NCBI RefSeq assembly: GCF_900101125.1
Contig: NZ_FNFL01000001.1
Span: forward strand, 372,001 to 436,000
DNA from: Sediminibacillus albus
GTDB taxonomy: Bacteria > Bacillota > Bacilli > Bacillales > Amphibacillaceae
DNA length: 64,000 nucleotides
Reading direction: 5' to 3'
Below the pieces are notes generated by a model. That model did no database searches. It saw only the letters and a program-made list of their open reading frames with translations, and was not told the origin of the DNA. Of this stretch, positions 20,265-30,136 are shown in pieces (the stretch's first letter is position 1; the number at the start of each line of letters is the position of its first letter). Position numbers and translations under genes: made by a program.

Positions 20265-20735
20265 TTATCCTTCCACCGTTTTTAGTGCTTTTACTTCTTC
20301 ATAGGACAATACGTTATTCATGTTCAACAATATCAGCAGCCTTGAATCAAGTTTAGCAACACCCTCAATGTAATCGACATCCACAGTTCCGACGACCTCT
20401 GGTGCGGGCTCGACGGCGCCTTTAGGTATATCGATGACATCGTAAGCTGCGTCCACAATCAAACCTACTTCCATGTCTTCCATATAAACAATAATCATGC
20501 GAGTACTCTCGGTAAACTCGGAGGCTTCCAGCCCGAATCTTTTTCTCAAGTCAATTATCGGGGTCACTACCCCTCGCAAATTAATAACGCCTTTGACAAA
20601 CTCAGCAGTTTGAGGAACTCTCGTAATATGCTGCATTCGTTCGATTGAACCTACCTGTTTTACCGAAATGGCAAACTCCTCTTCATTCAACTGGAACACA
20701 ATAGCTTTAATATCCTGATTACTCTCCTCTGGCAT
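20265..20735 (-). CDS. cheW: Chemotaxis coupling protein CheW
   Basis: CheW links receptors to CheA in the chemosensory array. The 156-residue protein is a single CheW domain: FQLNEEEFAISVKQVGSIERM, VKGVINLRGVVTPIIDLRKRFG and the GLIVDAAYDVIDIP segment. It lies 65 bases after cheA and 4 bases before cheC. Confidence 0.97.
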   Translation of the reverse strand: MPEESNQDIKAIVFQLNEEEFAISVKQVGSIERMQHITRVPQTAEFVKGVINLRGVVTPIIDLRKRFGLEASEFTESTRMIIVYMEDMEVGLIVDAAYDVIDIPKGAVEPAPEVVGTVDVDYIEGVAKLDSRLLILLNMNNVLSYEEVKALKTVEG

Positions 20736-20800
20736 TTTAAAACCTCCATCATCAAATTTTTCTCTATTTTTGACCTCAGCTGCCCTGCTGCCGTCTATCT

Positions 20801-22843
20801 TTACATGATTAAGGAATTACTATCTATAATCAATGCAACCTGGCCATCGCCCAATATTGTCGCTCCTGATATGGCAAATACATCAGTTAAATAATTGCCC
20901 AATGACTTAAGCACTACTTCCTGCTGGCCAATAAACGAGTCAACAATTAAGCCAGCCATTTTATCACCTTTTCTGATAATCACAATCGAGTAATAGTCAT
21001 CTTCCTCGTTATCACCAGGTACTTCAAAAACATCTTTTAAATTGATCAGAGGTACAACTCTTCCTCTAAAATCAATTACTTTTTTGTTATGGGCGGACAT
21101 GATATTCGATTTTTTAATCACTGCTGTTTCTATGATGGAAGACAGCGGTACAGCATATTTTTCTTCTTCAATTTCTACCAACATAACCGAAATAATTGAT
21201 AAGGTAAGCGGCAGCTGGATGGAGAATACAGAACCTTGATCCAGTTTTGAATCAATAGTAATATTGCCACCTAAAGATTCAATGGTATTTTTCACTACGT
21301 CCAACCCTACTCCGCGGCCAGAAACATCAGATATTTTATCTGCGGTAGAAAAGCCGCTTTCCATAATCAATTGAAATACCTGCTTTTCCGTTAACGTTTC
21401 AGACTGTTCGCTTGTAATGACCCCATTGGAAATTGCTTTGTTAATCACCTTGTCGCGATTTATTCCAGCACCATCATCGGAGATTTCAATGAAGACATGA
21501 TTACCACTATGATATGCATACAGCTTAAGCGATCCTTCTCTCGGCTTGCCTTTTTGCTCCCTGATGTCTGGCTGCTCAACACCGTGGTCTAAAGCATTTC
21601 GAATTAAATGAACCAGTGGGTCTCCGATTTCATCGATTACGGTTCTATCTAGTTCGGTTTCTGCACCTTCAATTTCGAGATTGATCTGTTTTCCTAAATC
21701 TTTCGCCAGCTGTCGCACCATACGAGGGAATCTATTAAACACCTGGTCGATTGGCACCATTCTCATATTCAGAATGATGTTTTGCAAGTCTCCAGATATT
21801 CGCGTCATTCGCTCAACCGTTTCTTGCAGTTCATTATGTTTAAGACTATCGGCGATCTGCTCGAGCCGCCCTCTGTCGATAACCAGTTCTTCAAAAAGGT
21901 TCATCAACGCATCTAGCCTGTCTATATTCACTCTTATCGTTTTATTGTTCACCGGCGCTTTGTTTGCAGAAGCCTTTTTGTCAGCTTCTTTCTTGACCGG
22001 AGCTTCCGCCACTGCAGTTTGGCTGCCATTAGAAGCTGGAGCTGGTTCATCTCCGCCGTTCTTAGTTGGTTGTCCGGGGGTGAATAGATCAGCTTGGACC
22101 TTGTCCACTTCGGATACTTTCATTACTTTTTTCTCTATTTCCTGAGGATCTTCTTTTGTTACCAACAAAACTGTAAATGATAAGTCAAAGTTTTCATCTT
22201 CTAGCTCTTGAACTGTCGGAGAGGACTTTATTACCTCACCAGATTGTTCTAATATTTCGAAGACCATATAAACTCTGGCAGCTTTTAAAAGACAGTCTTC
22301 CCGTAAAGAAATACTCAATTCTAAGTTGTGGAATCCTTGTTCTTTTGATTCCAGTAATACCGTCCGCTCGAATTCATCTAATGTAGAAGCTAGATTAACA
22401 GCACTGGAATGAGAGACTTCTTCCTGGGAATCGTCTACTTTCTTGGTTGCGGCCGGGATTTCTTCGCCGTTTTCAATCGCATCCAATTGTTCGACAAGCA
22501 GTTCAACATCTTTACTGCCTTCTCCGCCGGAAGCAATATCTAATACCATCTCCTCCAGTTGATCGACTGCCTCTAATACTACATCAAGGATTTCCGTATT
22601 AACTGCCAGTTTGTTATTTCTCACAGCATCCAGGACATTTTCCATTTTATGCGTTAAGTTTGCTAGATCCTGGTAGCCCATTGTCGCTGACATCCCTTTT
22701 AAAGTATGGGCAGACCTGAAAATTTCATTGACCATGCTAAGGTCTGATGGATTCTTTTCCAATTCAAGCAGATGGTCATTCAGTGACTGGATATGCTCCT
22801 TGCTTTCCTCGATAAACACTTCTAAATATTCATTTGTTTCCAT
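20801..22843 (-). CDS. cheA: Chemotaxis histidine kinase CheA
   Basis: CheA autophosphorylates and passes phosphate to CheY and CheB. The 680-residue protein has the P1 HPt domain with phospho-His near residue 46 (FRSAHTLKGMSATMG), a P2 domain, a linker rich in Pro, Ala and Lys (about 280-310), the P3 dimerisation helix pair, the P4 ATPase with NALDHGVE, DDGAGI and GRGVGLDVV, and a C-terminal CheW-like P5. The ATG at 22841-22843 has GGGGGG 7 bases upstream, so the 19 extra upstream codons are not used. It starts 1 base after the cheB stop. Confidence 0.98.
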   Translation of the reverse strand: METNEYLEVFIEESKEHIQSLNDHLLELEKNPSDLSMVNEIFRSAHTLKGMSATMGYQDLANLTHKMENVLDAVRNNKLAVNTEILDVVLEAVDQLEEMVLDIASGGEGSKDVELLVEQLDAIENGEEIPAATKKVDDSQEEVSHSSAVNLASTLDEFERTVLLESKEQGFHNLELSISLREDCLLKAARVYMVFEILEQSGEVIKSSPTVQELEDENFDLSFTVLLVTKEDPQEIEKKVMKVSEVDKVQADLFTPGQPTKNGGDEPAPASNGSQTAVAEAPVKKEADKKASANKAPVNNKTIRVNIDRLDALMNLFEELVIDRGRLEQIADSLKHNELQETVERMTRISGDLQNIILNMRMVPIDQVFNRFPRMVRQLAKDLGKQINLEIEGAETELDRTVIDEIGDPLVHLIRNALDHGVEQPDIREQKGKPREGSLKLYAYHSGNHVFIEISDDGAGINRDKVINKAISNGVITSEQSETLTEKQVFQLIMESGFSTADKISDVSGRGVGLDVVKNTIESLGGNITIDSKLDQGSVFSIQLPLTLSIISVMLVEIEEEKYAVPLSSIIETAVIKKSNIMSAHNKKVIDFRGRVVPLINLKDVFEVPGDNEEDDYYSIVIIRKGDKMAGLIVDSFIGQQEVVLKSLGNYLTDVFAISGATILGDGQVALIIDSNSLIM

Positions 22844-22844
22844 T

Positions 22845-23915
22845 TTAATTCCCCCCATGACGCAATAGTTGTTGAACCAATGTACCACTGATGTTTTCAA
22901 GATTCTCTATGTAGTCGACTTTACCCGTATTCACTGCAGCTAAGGGCATTCCATAAACTACGGACGTTTGCTTGGATTCAGCAATAACTATTGTATCGTT
23001 TTTAACTTCTTTCATTTTGCTAATGCCAGCAGAACCATCTGCCCCCATGCCTGTCATCACCAAGGCAACTATTTGAAACAACTGTTGTTCTGCCAATGAC
23101 TCGAACATGATATCAACACTGGGCCGATGCCCTCTGACAGGATCTTCATCCGTAACATGCGCAGCCAGTGATCTGCCTACTTGTCTAACTCGAAACTGAA
23201 AACCACCTGGAGCAATATAAGCTGTTCCATTTTGTAAGACTTCCCCGTTTTCAGCTTCTTTGATATGTATCTGAGACAAAGAATCGAGACGGTTAGCCAA
23301 TGATTTAGTGAAGTTAGGCGGCATATGCTGTACAACTACGATTGGTGCTGGGAAGTTCTCCGGCAATTGAGTCAACACTTCATGTAAAGCCTTTGGACCA
23401 CCAGTCGATGTGCCTATCGCAACCACTCTTTTTAATTCATGCTTTCCTGGTAAATTCACTAGCTTTGGTACCTGAATGTCTTTTCTGCTCGTAAATGCTT
23501 TTCCGGCCTGGGCTTTCGTTCCAGCCGCCTCGATTACCTTGTTGATTATTTCTTTTTCTACCTTTTTTATGTCTAGAGAGATAGACCCTGAAGGCTTTGC
23601 TATAAAGTCAACAGCTCCCAGTGACATTGCTTCCAGAGTACTGTCCGCTCCCTGTTTCGTGAGGCTCGACAACATCACCACTGGAACTGGATTTTCTTTC
23701 ATCACTTGTTTTAATGTTTCAATTCCATTTAATACGGGCATTTCTATATCTAATGTAATAACGTGAGGAGAAAGCTGCTTATTCTTTTCTAAAGCTTCCC
23801 GTCCGTTTCGTGCTGTTGCAACCACATGAAGGCGTGAATCGGAATTTAAGATATCAGAAATCATCTTTCTCATGAATGCAGAATCGTCCACCACCAATAC
23901 CCGTATAGGTTCCAT
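22845..23915 (-). CDS. cheB: Receptor methylesterase/response regulator CheB
   Basis: CheB removes methyl groups from receptors and can deamidate glutamines. The 356-residue protein has a receiver domain (phospho-Asp near 56 in TLDIEMPVLNG) and a catalytic domain with the Ser in AIGTSTGGP, the His in VVQHMPPNF and the Asp in MTGMGADGSAG. It lies 5 bases after flhG. No cheR is present in the window, as in B. subtilis, where cheR is elsewhere. Confidence 0.97.
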   Translation of the reverse strand: MEPIRVLVVDDSAFMRKMISDILNSDSRLHVVATARNGREALEKNKQLSPHVITLDIEMPVLNGIETLKQVMKENPVPVVMLSSLTKQGADSTLEAMSLGAVDFIAKPSGSISLDIKKVEKEIINKVIEAAGTKAQAGKAFTSRKDIQVPKLVNLPGKHELKRVVAIGTSTGGPKALHEVLTQLPENFPAPIVVVQHMPPNFTKSLANRLDSLSQIHIKEAENGEVLQNGTAYIAPGGFQFRVRQVGRSLAAHVTDEDPVRGHRPSVDIMFESLAEQQLFQIVALVMTGMGADGSAGISKMKEVKNDTIVIAESKQTSVVYGMPLAAVNTGKVDYIENLENISGTLVQQLLRHGGN

Positions 23916-23920
23916 GTTTT

Positions 23921-24790
23921 CTACCTCTCTTTGATGAATTGTTTAAGTTTGTTAATAAATGAACGAGAGTCCGTAGTTGTACTCTCCATCCTGTCTTTCT
24001 CGCCAAGAAATCGGTCGACAATTTCTACCATTGCTCTGGCTACATTTGACTTTTGGTTGTATAGCATAAACGGTGACTGACCTGTCACCGCTTGGACTAC
24101 AGCTTTATCATCAGGCAACACTCCTAACTGAAGTAATTCCCTGTCTAAAAACCGGTTGACTACTTGTTGAAGACGATTGCCGGTTTGAATACCTGACTTG
24201 CGGTTTTGTGCCCTGTTGACCAGTAACCGTAAAGGTATAGTGCTATCCTTCATGGAAATATGCTTGATCATCGCATAAGCATCCGTCAATGAAGTTGGTT
24301 CAGGAGTCGTTACGACAATACATTCATCGGTTGCCATCAAGAAGTGCGCTGTTCCCTCGGTAATCCCGGCTCCCATGTCAAAAATGATAAAATCATATCC
24401 ACTGGCAAGCTCTTCAAATTGGGTGGTGAAATAGTCAAAATTGGCTTTATCCATGGTGAAAATATCACTTAGGCCTGAACCGGCAGATATATAAGATAAA
24501 GAATCAGCAGCTGTTTCTATAATATCATGAATCGACAATTTATCCTCAAACATATTTACAATCGATAGCCTCGAACTCTTACCTAATAATATATCGATAT
24601 TTCCCATGCCTATATCCAAATCAAATATCAGTACTTTTTTATCCTTCAAAGTTAAGCCAAGAGAAAAATTCAAGGCGAAATTAGATTTTCCGACCCCACC
24701 TTTGCCGCTGACAATTGCTATCGTTTTCGCTTGCCGAAAATTCCGACGGACTTCGATTTTTCTCCGCAAATTTTCCGCTTGATCATTCAT
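23921..24790 (-). CDS. flhG: Flagellum number regulator FlhG (YlxH, MinD-like ATPase)
   Basis: FlhG is a MinD/ParA-type ATPase that controls flagellar placement and number with FlhF. The 289-residue product has the deviant Walker A KGGVGKSNFALN, DLDIGMGNID, and a C-terminal amphipathic region. Several starts are possible where it overlaps flhF: TTG 24805, ATG 24796, ATG 24790. I prefer 24790 because GGTGA is about 8 bases upstream and the DQAENLR sequence that follows is typical of the family. The N-terminal helix matches the part that stimulates FlhF. Confidence 0.92.
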   Translation of the reverse strand: MNDQAENLRRKIEVRRNFRQAKTIAIVSGKGGVGKSNFALNFSLGLTLKDKKVLIFDLDIGMGNIDILLGKSSRLSIVNMFEDKLSIHDIIETAADSLSYISAGSGLSDIFTMDKANFDYFTTQFEELASGYDFIIFDMGAGITEGTAHFLMATDECIVVTTPEPTSLTDAYAMIKHISMKDSTIPLRLLVNRAQNRKSGIQTGNRLQQVVNRFLDRELLQLGVLPDDKAVVQAVTGQSPFMLYNQKSNVARAMVEIVDRFLGEKDRMESTTTDSRSFINKLKQFIKER

Positions 24791-25925
24791 TGCCATAATC
24801 ACCAACTATCAACTCAGCTATCTTCCTGGGGCTCAGTCCTTCAATATCATCCGGAACATCTTGTCCAGTAGTAATATATGCAATGCCTATCTCTGCTTCA
24901 AGGCATAAATTAACCATTGCACCAAAGGTGGATGTTTCGTCTTTTTTTGTAAAAATCAATTGTTTTAACGGAACATTTTTGAACTGATTATATATTTCTT
25001 TAAGGTCCGAGCTTTTTGTCGTAAGTGACAATACTAAATAAGTATCTATATCTCGATCAAGATCGATGATTTCCCCTAGTTCCTTTACATACTTTTCATC
25101 CCTGAAGTTTCTGCCTGCTGTATCGACTAATACTAGGTCATAATCCTCGAATTTTTGCCTCGCCTTGTTGTAATCTTCCAGGTTATAGGCTATTTCCATC
25201 GGAATATCCAATATTTTTGAATAGGTTTTTAACTGGTCGATTGCTGCAATACGGTAAGTATCTGTCGTGATAAATGCCACTTTTTTATTTTCTTTCAGTA
25301 CACTGTTAGCAGCAATCTTGGCAATAGTTGTCGTTTTACCGACACCGGTAGGCCCTACTAGATGGACAAATTGTTTATCATAGTTAATCCCGCCAAACGT
25401 GCCAGCTTGAATGCTCTTTTCAAGTTGATTGCTTAACAGATTGGTATAGGACTCGCTGCTTCTTTCTGGTTCCGCTTGTTCCTGAACCATCCCATCAACC
25501 AACTGGCGAGCCTTGTCATCGTCAATTCCCTGTTGAAGAAAATGCTGGTATATCAATTGATAAGAAACCGGATAGTCAGGAAGTTGACTTGCTGTGTTAA
25601 GTTCCATCCATTTTTTTAAATCTCTGATTTCTTTCAGCACACCGTCCTCTGTATTTACGGAACGAGGATTAGGGATGGTATTTGGGTTTTGATTTGGTTT
25701 CTCTTTGCTTGCTTCTGGTAAGACAGGTTTCTTTTCAGGCTGTGGCTTATGCGGTTGTTTGTCCAATGCAGCGATGACTTCGATATTCTTCTTTTTGAAA
25801 AGGCCGAGGAATCCGCCTTGATGGATAACTTTCGAATTAAGGATTACTGCGTCAGCACCTAAATCTTTGCGGACCTTTTGCATAACTTCTGGCATCGTCG
25901 GCGCTATAAACTTTTTTACCTTCAT
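24783..25925 (-). CDS. flhF: Flagellar SRP-like GTPase FlhF
   Basis: FlhF is an SRP/FtsY-family GTPase that sets the site of flagellar assembly. The 380-residue protein has a B domain at the N-terminus, a disordered Pro/Lys/Asn-rich linker (about 70-115), and the NG domain with [15 protein letters not shown] (G1), DTAGRN (G3) and FTKKDETSTFGA (G4). Its ATG overlaps the flhA stop, and it overlaps flhG at its end. The order flhA-flhF-flhG is the usual one. Confidence 0.97.
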   Translation of the reverse strand: MKVKKFIAPTMPEVMQKVRKDLGADAVILNSKVIHQGGFLGLFKKKNIEVIAALDKQPHKPQPEKKPVLPEASKEKPNQNPNTIPNPRSVNTEDGVLKEIRDLKKWMELNTASQLPDYPVSYQLIYQHFLQQGIDDDKARQLVDGMVQEQAEPERSSESYTNLLSNQLEKSIQAGTFGGINYDKQFVHLVGPTGVGKTTTIAKIAANSVLKENKKVAFITTDTYRIAAIDQLKTYSKILDIPMEIAYNLEDYNKARQKFEDYDLVLVDTAGRNFRDEKYVKELGEIIDLDRDIDTYLVLSLTTKSSDLKEIYNQFKNVPLKQLIFTKKDETSTFGAMVNLCLEAEIGIAYITTGQDVPDDIEGLSPRKIAELIVGDYGNE

Positions 25926-27955
25926 GCTACTTTCACCACCCCTACACTTTGTACTTCCAAGTTAGGTTCCAGTTCGTTATAGGATAAAACGACAACCTGT
26001 GGGAAAAACCGATCTAACAACTGTTTCAAATACATTCGGATAGAAGGGGAACATAGTATAATCGGTGTTTCCTCCTGGAGCGACAGCTGCTCAATCCGCT
26101 CAGTGACAGAACGGATAATCGTCTGCTGAGAATCCGGATCAAGGGAGAGGTAACTTCCATGTTCCGTTTGCTGAACATTTTCAGCAATCATTTGCTCTAC
26201 TTCTCCTGATACAGTGACCACTTTCAAAGTCCCGCCACTATCAACATACTGTTTAGTAATCTGCGAAGCTAGCGATTGTCTTGCATACTCAGCTAAAAGT
26301 TCTGTATCGCTGGTCATTTTTCCGAAGTCAGCCAGCGTTTCAAAAATAATTGGTAAATTTCTAATAGAAACATGCTCCCGCAGCAGTTTAGCAAGCACTT
26401 TTTGTACGTCCCCAATGGACAAAGGCTCTGGCGTAACCTCTTCCACCAAAATAGGATACGTTTCTTTTAAATGGTCTACTAACTGCTTTGTTTCCTGACG
26501 GCCAAGCAGTAAGTGGGCATGCTGCTTGATAACTTCTGTAATATGAGTAGAAACCACTGATGGTGGGTCAACTACTGTATATCCGGATAGCTCTGCTTCA
26601 TCCTTCAACTCTTCACTAATCCATTTAGCCGGCAACCCGAAGGCGGGTTCCTTCGTGTCGATCCCTTCAATACTCTCGTCATCAATTCCAGGGCTCATAG
26701 CCAAGTAATGATCTAGTAACAACTCGCCTTTTGCCACTTCATTCCCTTTGACTTTCAGTCGGTATTCATTCGGGTTCAATTGGATGTTGTCCCTGATTCT
26801 TACTACAGGTATAACGACACCTAATTCAATCGCCAGCTGTCTGCGGATCATTACCACCCGATCTAGCAAATCACCGCCCTGGCTGGTATCTGCTAATGGA
26901 ATAAGTGCATAACCAAACTCAAATTCAATCGGATCTAAACTTAATAGATTAACAACATTTTCCGGAGACTTCATATGGTCGCTTTCTGCCTCTTCTTCTT
27001 CATCAACGGTTGGAAGATCAGGTGCTTCCAGCTCTTTAGATAGCCAGTATGCCCCGAAACCAAGAATAGCTGCAATTGTGGTAGTCAGCATGAAATTAAT
27101 CGGTGTGAGCCCCAAGAAGAAAATCGTCCCCGATGCAATATAAAGGAGCTTTGGGTACCTGAACAACTGTGTCGTTACGTCTGTTCCAAGATTGCCTTCG
27201 GAAGCTACTCTTGTTACCACAATACCAGTAGCCGTGGCAATCAGCAAAGCCGGGATTTGACTCACAAGACCGTCACCTACAGTTAACTGCATGTATGTAT
27301 TGACAGCTTCCGTGAAACTCATATCCATTTGGACCATTCCGATAATCAAACCGAAAATAATGTTTATTAATACAATGATAATTCCGGCGACGGCATCCCC
27401 TTTAACAAACTTACTTGCACCATCCATCGCGCCATAGAAGTCAGCTTCATTTTCAATTTTTTCACGTCTTTCTTTTGCCTGTTGTTCAGAGATCATACCT
27501 GCATTTAAGTCAGCGTCGATACTCATTTGCTTACCAGGCATTGCATCGAGCGTGAATCGAGCAGCTACTTCGGAGACACGCTCAGCTCCTTTGGTAATAA
27601 CGAGAAACTGGATAATTACCAGGATGGAGAACACGACAAAACCTACTAGAGGATTGTCACCAATTACAAAAGTTCCGAAGGTTTCCACCACTCCACCGGC
27701 ATCAGCCTTCGAAAGAATGGAACGTGTCGTGGAAACATTCAAGCCTAAACGGAATAATGTCATCAATAATAGTAAAGATGGAAAAATCGAGAACTGTAAA
27801 GCTTCCACCGTATTCATGGATACAAGAATCACAATAAGTGCTAAGGATATATTAATTAGAATAAACACACTTAATAACCATCCTGGCAAAGGGATGACCA
27901 ACATGATAATAATTAAAATAACACCCAATAATACTGATAAATCTCTGATTGCCAT
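25922..27955 (-). CDS. flhA: Flagellar export gate protein FlhA
   Basis: FlhA is the large membrane component of the flagellar type III export gate. The 677-residue product has about eight N-terminal membrane segments (residues 1-310) with the conserved FHIPEP-type cytoplasmic loop (DAMPGKQMSIDADLNAG), and a large cytoplasmic C-domain that docks chaperones and substrates. GGAG precedes the ATG at 27955. It lies 17 bases after flhB. Confidence 0.98.
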   Translation of the reverse strand: MAIRDLSVLLGVILIIIMLVIPLPGWLLSVFILINISLALIVILVSMNTVEALQFSIFPSLLLLMTLFRLGLNVSTTRSILSKADAGGVVETFGTFVIGDNPLVGFVVFSILVIIQFLVITKGAERVSEVAARFTLDAMPGKQMSIDADLNAGMISEQQAKERREKIENEADFYGAMDGASKFVKGDAVAGIIIVLINIIFGLIIGMVQMDMSFTEAVNTYMQLTVGDGLVSQIPALLIATATGIVVTRVASEGNLGTDVTTQLFRYPKLLYIASGTIFFLGLTPINFMLTTTIAAILGFGAYWLSKELEAPDLPTVDEEEEAESDHMKSPENVVNLLSLDPIEFEFGYALIPLADTSQGGDLLDRVVMIRRQLAIELGVVIPVVRIRDNIQLNPNEYRLKVKGNEVAKGELLLDHYLAMSPGIDDESIEGIDTKEPAFGLPAKWISEELKDEAELSGYTVVDPPSVVSTHITEVIKQHAHLLLGRQETKQLVDHLKETYPILVEEVTPEPLSIGDVQKVLAKLLREHVSIRNLPIIFETLADFGKMTSDTELLAEYARQSLASQITKQYVDSGGTLKVVTVSGEVEQMIAENVQQTEHGSYLSLDPDSQQTIIRSVTERIEQLSLQEETPIILCSPSIRMYLKQLLDRFFPQVVVLSYNELEPNLEVQSVGVVKVA

Positions 27956-27972
27956 TATATTCTCTCCTTAAA

Positions 27973-29076
27973 TCACTTACTTGAAGCCTTATGACCCATT
28001 TTATATACATACGCCAGTACTTCTGCCACTGCTTGGAAGAAATTTTCGCTTATAATATCTCCGATTTCCACCTCATTATAAAGCCCTCGTGCCAACGGGC
28101 GATTTTCTACGATAACTACTTCGTTCGCTTTTGCTACTTCTCTGATTCTGAATGCCACATAGTCTACTCCTTTAGCAACAACATAAGGGGCATCAGCTTT
28201 ATCTTCATCATACTTAATGGCAATTGCATAATGAGTTGGGTTAGTAATTACTACATCTGCCTGCGGTATTTCGCTCATCATTCTTCTCATCGCCATTTGC
28301 CGCTGTTTTTCTTTTATTTTAGATTTAATCAAAGGATTACCTTCAATGTTTTTATGTTCATCTTTTACATCATTTTTCGTCATCTTTATGCTTTTTTCGA
28401 AATCATACTTTTGGTAAGAATAATCGATAACTGACAACACCAGTAACGCAATAGAAGCAGCAATGCCCATAGTGATTGTCGTATCACCAAAAAATGCTAA
28501 GGAACTATTCACATCTTTGCCGGCAAGCTGCATCATTTCATCTTTCCGCATCCATAAGATTGCAAAAGTGATCGAACCAATGAATACAATCTTCAGCAAA
28601 GACTTTACCAGTTCGACCAATGCCCTTGCAGAAAAGATTCTCTTTGCACCTTGAATGGGATTAAGTTTACTCAATTTAGGCTTCAATGGTTCACCGGTAA
28701 ACAGAAAGCCAATTTGCATGAAATTCGAGGCCAAGCCGGCGACTAAAGCTATTCCCATGATGGGCGCTACGGCTTTGCTCATTTCAATGGTGGTTTCGAC
28801 AAATACTTGGTGGGTCGTATGCTCAGTAACATCCCAATTGATATATTCAGTAAAGGAATGCTGATACATTCCGGTCATAATATTTTTTAAGTAGCCGCCA
28901 AGAACGATAAAAAGTAAAAAAACAAAAAACAATAAAATAGCAGTATTGACATCCTGACTCTTAGCGACTTGTCCTTTTTTTCTTGAATCCTGCCGTTTCT
29001 TCGGAGTTGCTTTTTCGGTTTTTTCTCCAGCAAAAAATTGCAAATCCAATCTTAATTCCAGCTTAAGCACCTCCAA
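27973..29076 (-). CDS. flhB: Flagellar export switch protein FlhB
   Basis: FlhB switches export from hook to filament substrates after self-cleavage. The 367-residue frame has the conserved DLQFFAGEKTEKATPKK start, four membrane segments (about 33-220) and the cytoplasmic C-domain with the NPTH cleavage site (near 280) and FQAVAEVLAYVYKM at the end. The start is unclear: TTG 29076 overlaps fliR by 14 bases, but the only good ribosome binding site (GGAGG) points 8 bases on to a CTG at 29061. YlqH at 55453 is a paralogue of the C-domain. Confidence 0.95.
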   Translation of the reverse strand: MEVLKLELRLDLQFFAGEKTEKATPKKRQDSRKKGQVAKSQDVNTAILLFFVFLLFIVLGGYLKNIMTGMYQHSFTEYINWDVTEHTTHQVFVETTIEMSKAVAPIMGIALVAGLASNFMQIGFLFTGEPLKPKLSKLNPIQGAKRIFSARALVELVKSLLKIVFIGSITFAILWMRKDEMMQLAGKDVNSSLAFFGDTTITMGIAASIALLVLSVIDYSYQKYDFEKSIKMTKNDVKDEHKNIEGNPLIKSKIKEKQRQMAMRRMMSEIPQADVVITNPTHYAIAIKYDEDKADAPYVVAKGVDYVAFRIREVAKANEVVIVENRPLARGLYNEVEIGDIISENFFQAVAEVLAYVYKMGHKASSK

Positions 29077-29842
29077 ACAACTCCATTAACTGCCTCATCG
29101 TCTGAAGCAGTACATCAAACAAATTTCTTACCAGCATCATATAGAAGGTTAAAAAAGGCAGAAGAACAATAAAACTTACCAGGATCTTTAACGGAAGTCC
29201 AACTACGAAGACATTTAGCTGAGGAACTGTTCTTGCAATAATCCCCAAGGCTACATCCACCAAAAACAAACAACCTACAACAGGGATGGCAATTTGGAAG
29301 GCAATTAAAAACATTTCATTAAATGCCTGAACTGCAAGTTCGCTAAATCCCTCGTTGCCAAAAGAGATAAAATCATCTATCGGAACGGTCTGATAACTAT
29401 AAAAAATTCCATCGATTAATAAGTGGTGGCCATTGACTGCTAATATGAATAGTAATGCAATCGTATAAAAATATTGGCCAATCAGCGGGCTTTGTGCTCC
29501 TGTTTGCGGGTCAATCACATTCGCAATAGCGAAACCCATTTGAAAATCGATAAATCCACCGGCAATTTGCAGTGCCGCTAAAATAATATAAGCAATTAAA
29601 CCTAACAGTAAACCAACTAAGGCTTCCTTTAAAAGCAGTAAAATAAATGTTTCATCAAACGGTAATTCGGGTATATCCAGTGTGTAAAACATAATCCATG
29701 ATAAGAAAAAACTAATGCCAATCTTAAAGTGAGTAGGTATATTCCGGTATGAAAAAATAGGTATGGTAACAAAAAACGAAGCAACTCTTACGAATATAAG
29801 CATAAATGCAGGAATGCTCGAAAGATTTATTAAATCCAGCAT
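29063..29842 (-). CDS. fliR: Flagellar export gate protein FliR
   Basis: FliR is a membrane component of the export gate core with FliP and FliQ. The 259-residue product has about six hydrophobic segments and the family pattern IPAFMLIFVRVASFFVTIPIF at the N-terminus and AIANVIDPQTGAQSPLIGQ in the middle. It lies 3 bases after fliQ and overlaps flhB. Confidence 0.97.
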   Translation of the reverse strand: MLDLINLSSIPAFMLIFVRVASFFVTIPIFSYRNIPTHFKIGISFFLSWIMFYTLDIPELPFDETFILLLLKEALVGLLLGLIAYIILAALQIAGGFIDFQMGFAIANVIDPQTGAQSPLIGQYFYTIALLFILAVNGHHLLIDGIFYSYQTVPIDDFISFGNEGFSELAVQAFNEMFLIAFQIAIPVVGCLFLVDVALGIIARTVPQLNVFVVGLPLKILVSFIVLLPFLTFYMMLVRNLFDVLLQTMRQLMELFGGA

Positions 29843-29845
29843 AAC

Positions 29846-30115
29846 CTAACCCACAAATTGGTTTAAATTTTGGAATATATTTGCTGCAAACTCAACCATC
29901 CTAGTCAGCATCCATGGCCCGAAAAATATAAGACCTACAAGGACAGCTACAATTTTAGGAATAAACGCCAGCGTCTGCTCCTGTATTTGGGTGGTTGCCT
30001 GGAAGATACTAACGATAAGACCTACAACCAAAGCTAACAACAAAAGCGGGCCAGTAACTAAGAGAATCGTGTATATCCCTTGTTGTGCCAACGATATGAC
30101 AAATTCACCGCTCAT
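29846..30115 (-). CDS. fliQ: Flagellar export gate protein FliQ
   Basis: This small gate subunit of 89 residues has two membrane hairpins. It shows the typical LLLALVVGLIVSIFQATTQIQEQTL and the FIPKIVAVL segment. It lies 21 bases after fliP and 3 bases before fliR, the fixed order of the gate genes. Confidence 0.97.
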   Translation of the reverse strand: MSGEFVISLAQQGIYTILLVTGPLLLLALVVGLIVSIFQATTQIQEQTLAFIPKIVAVLVGLIFFGPWMLTRMVEFAANIFQNLNQFVG

Positions 30116-30136
30116 AAATCTTCTCCCCTTTCAAGT

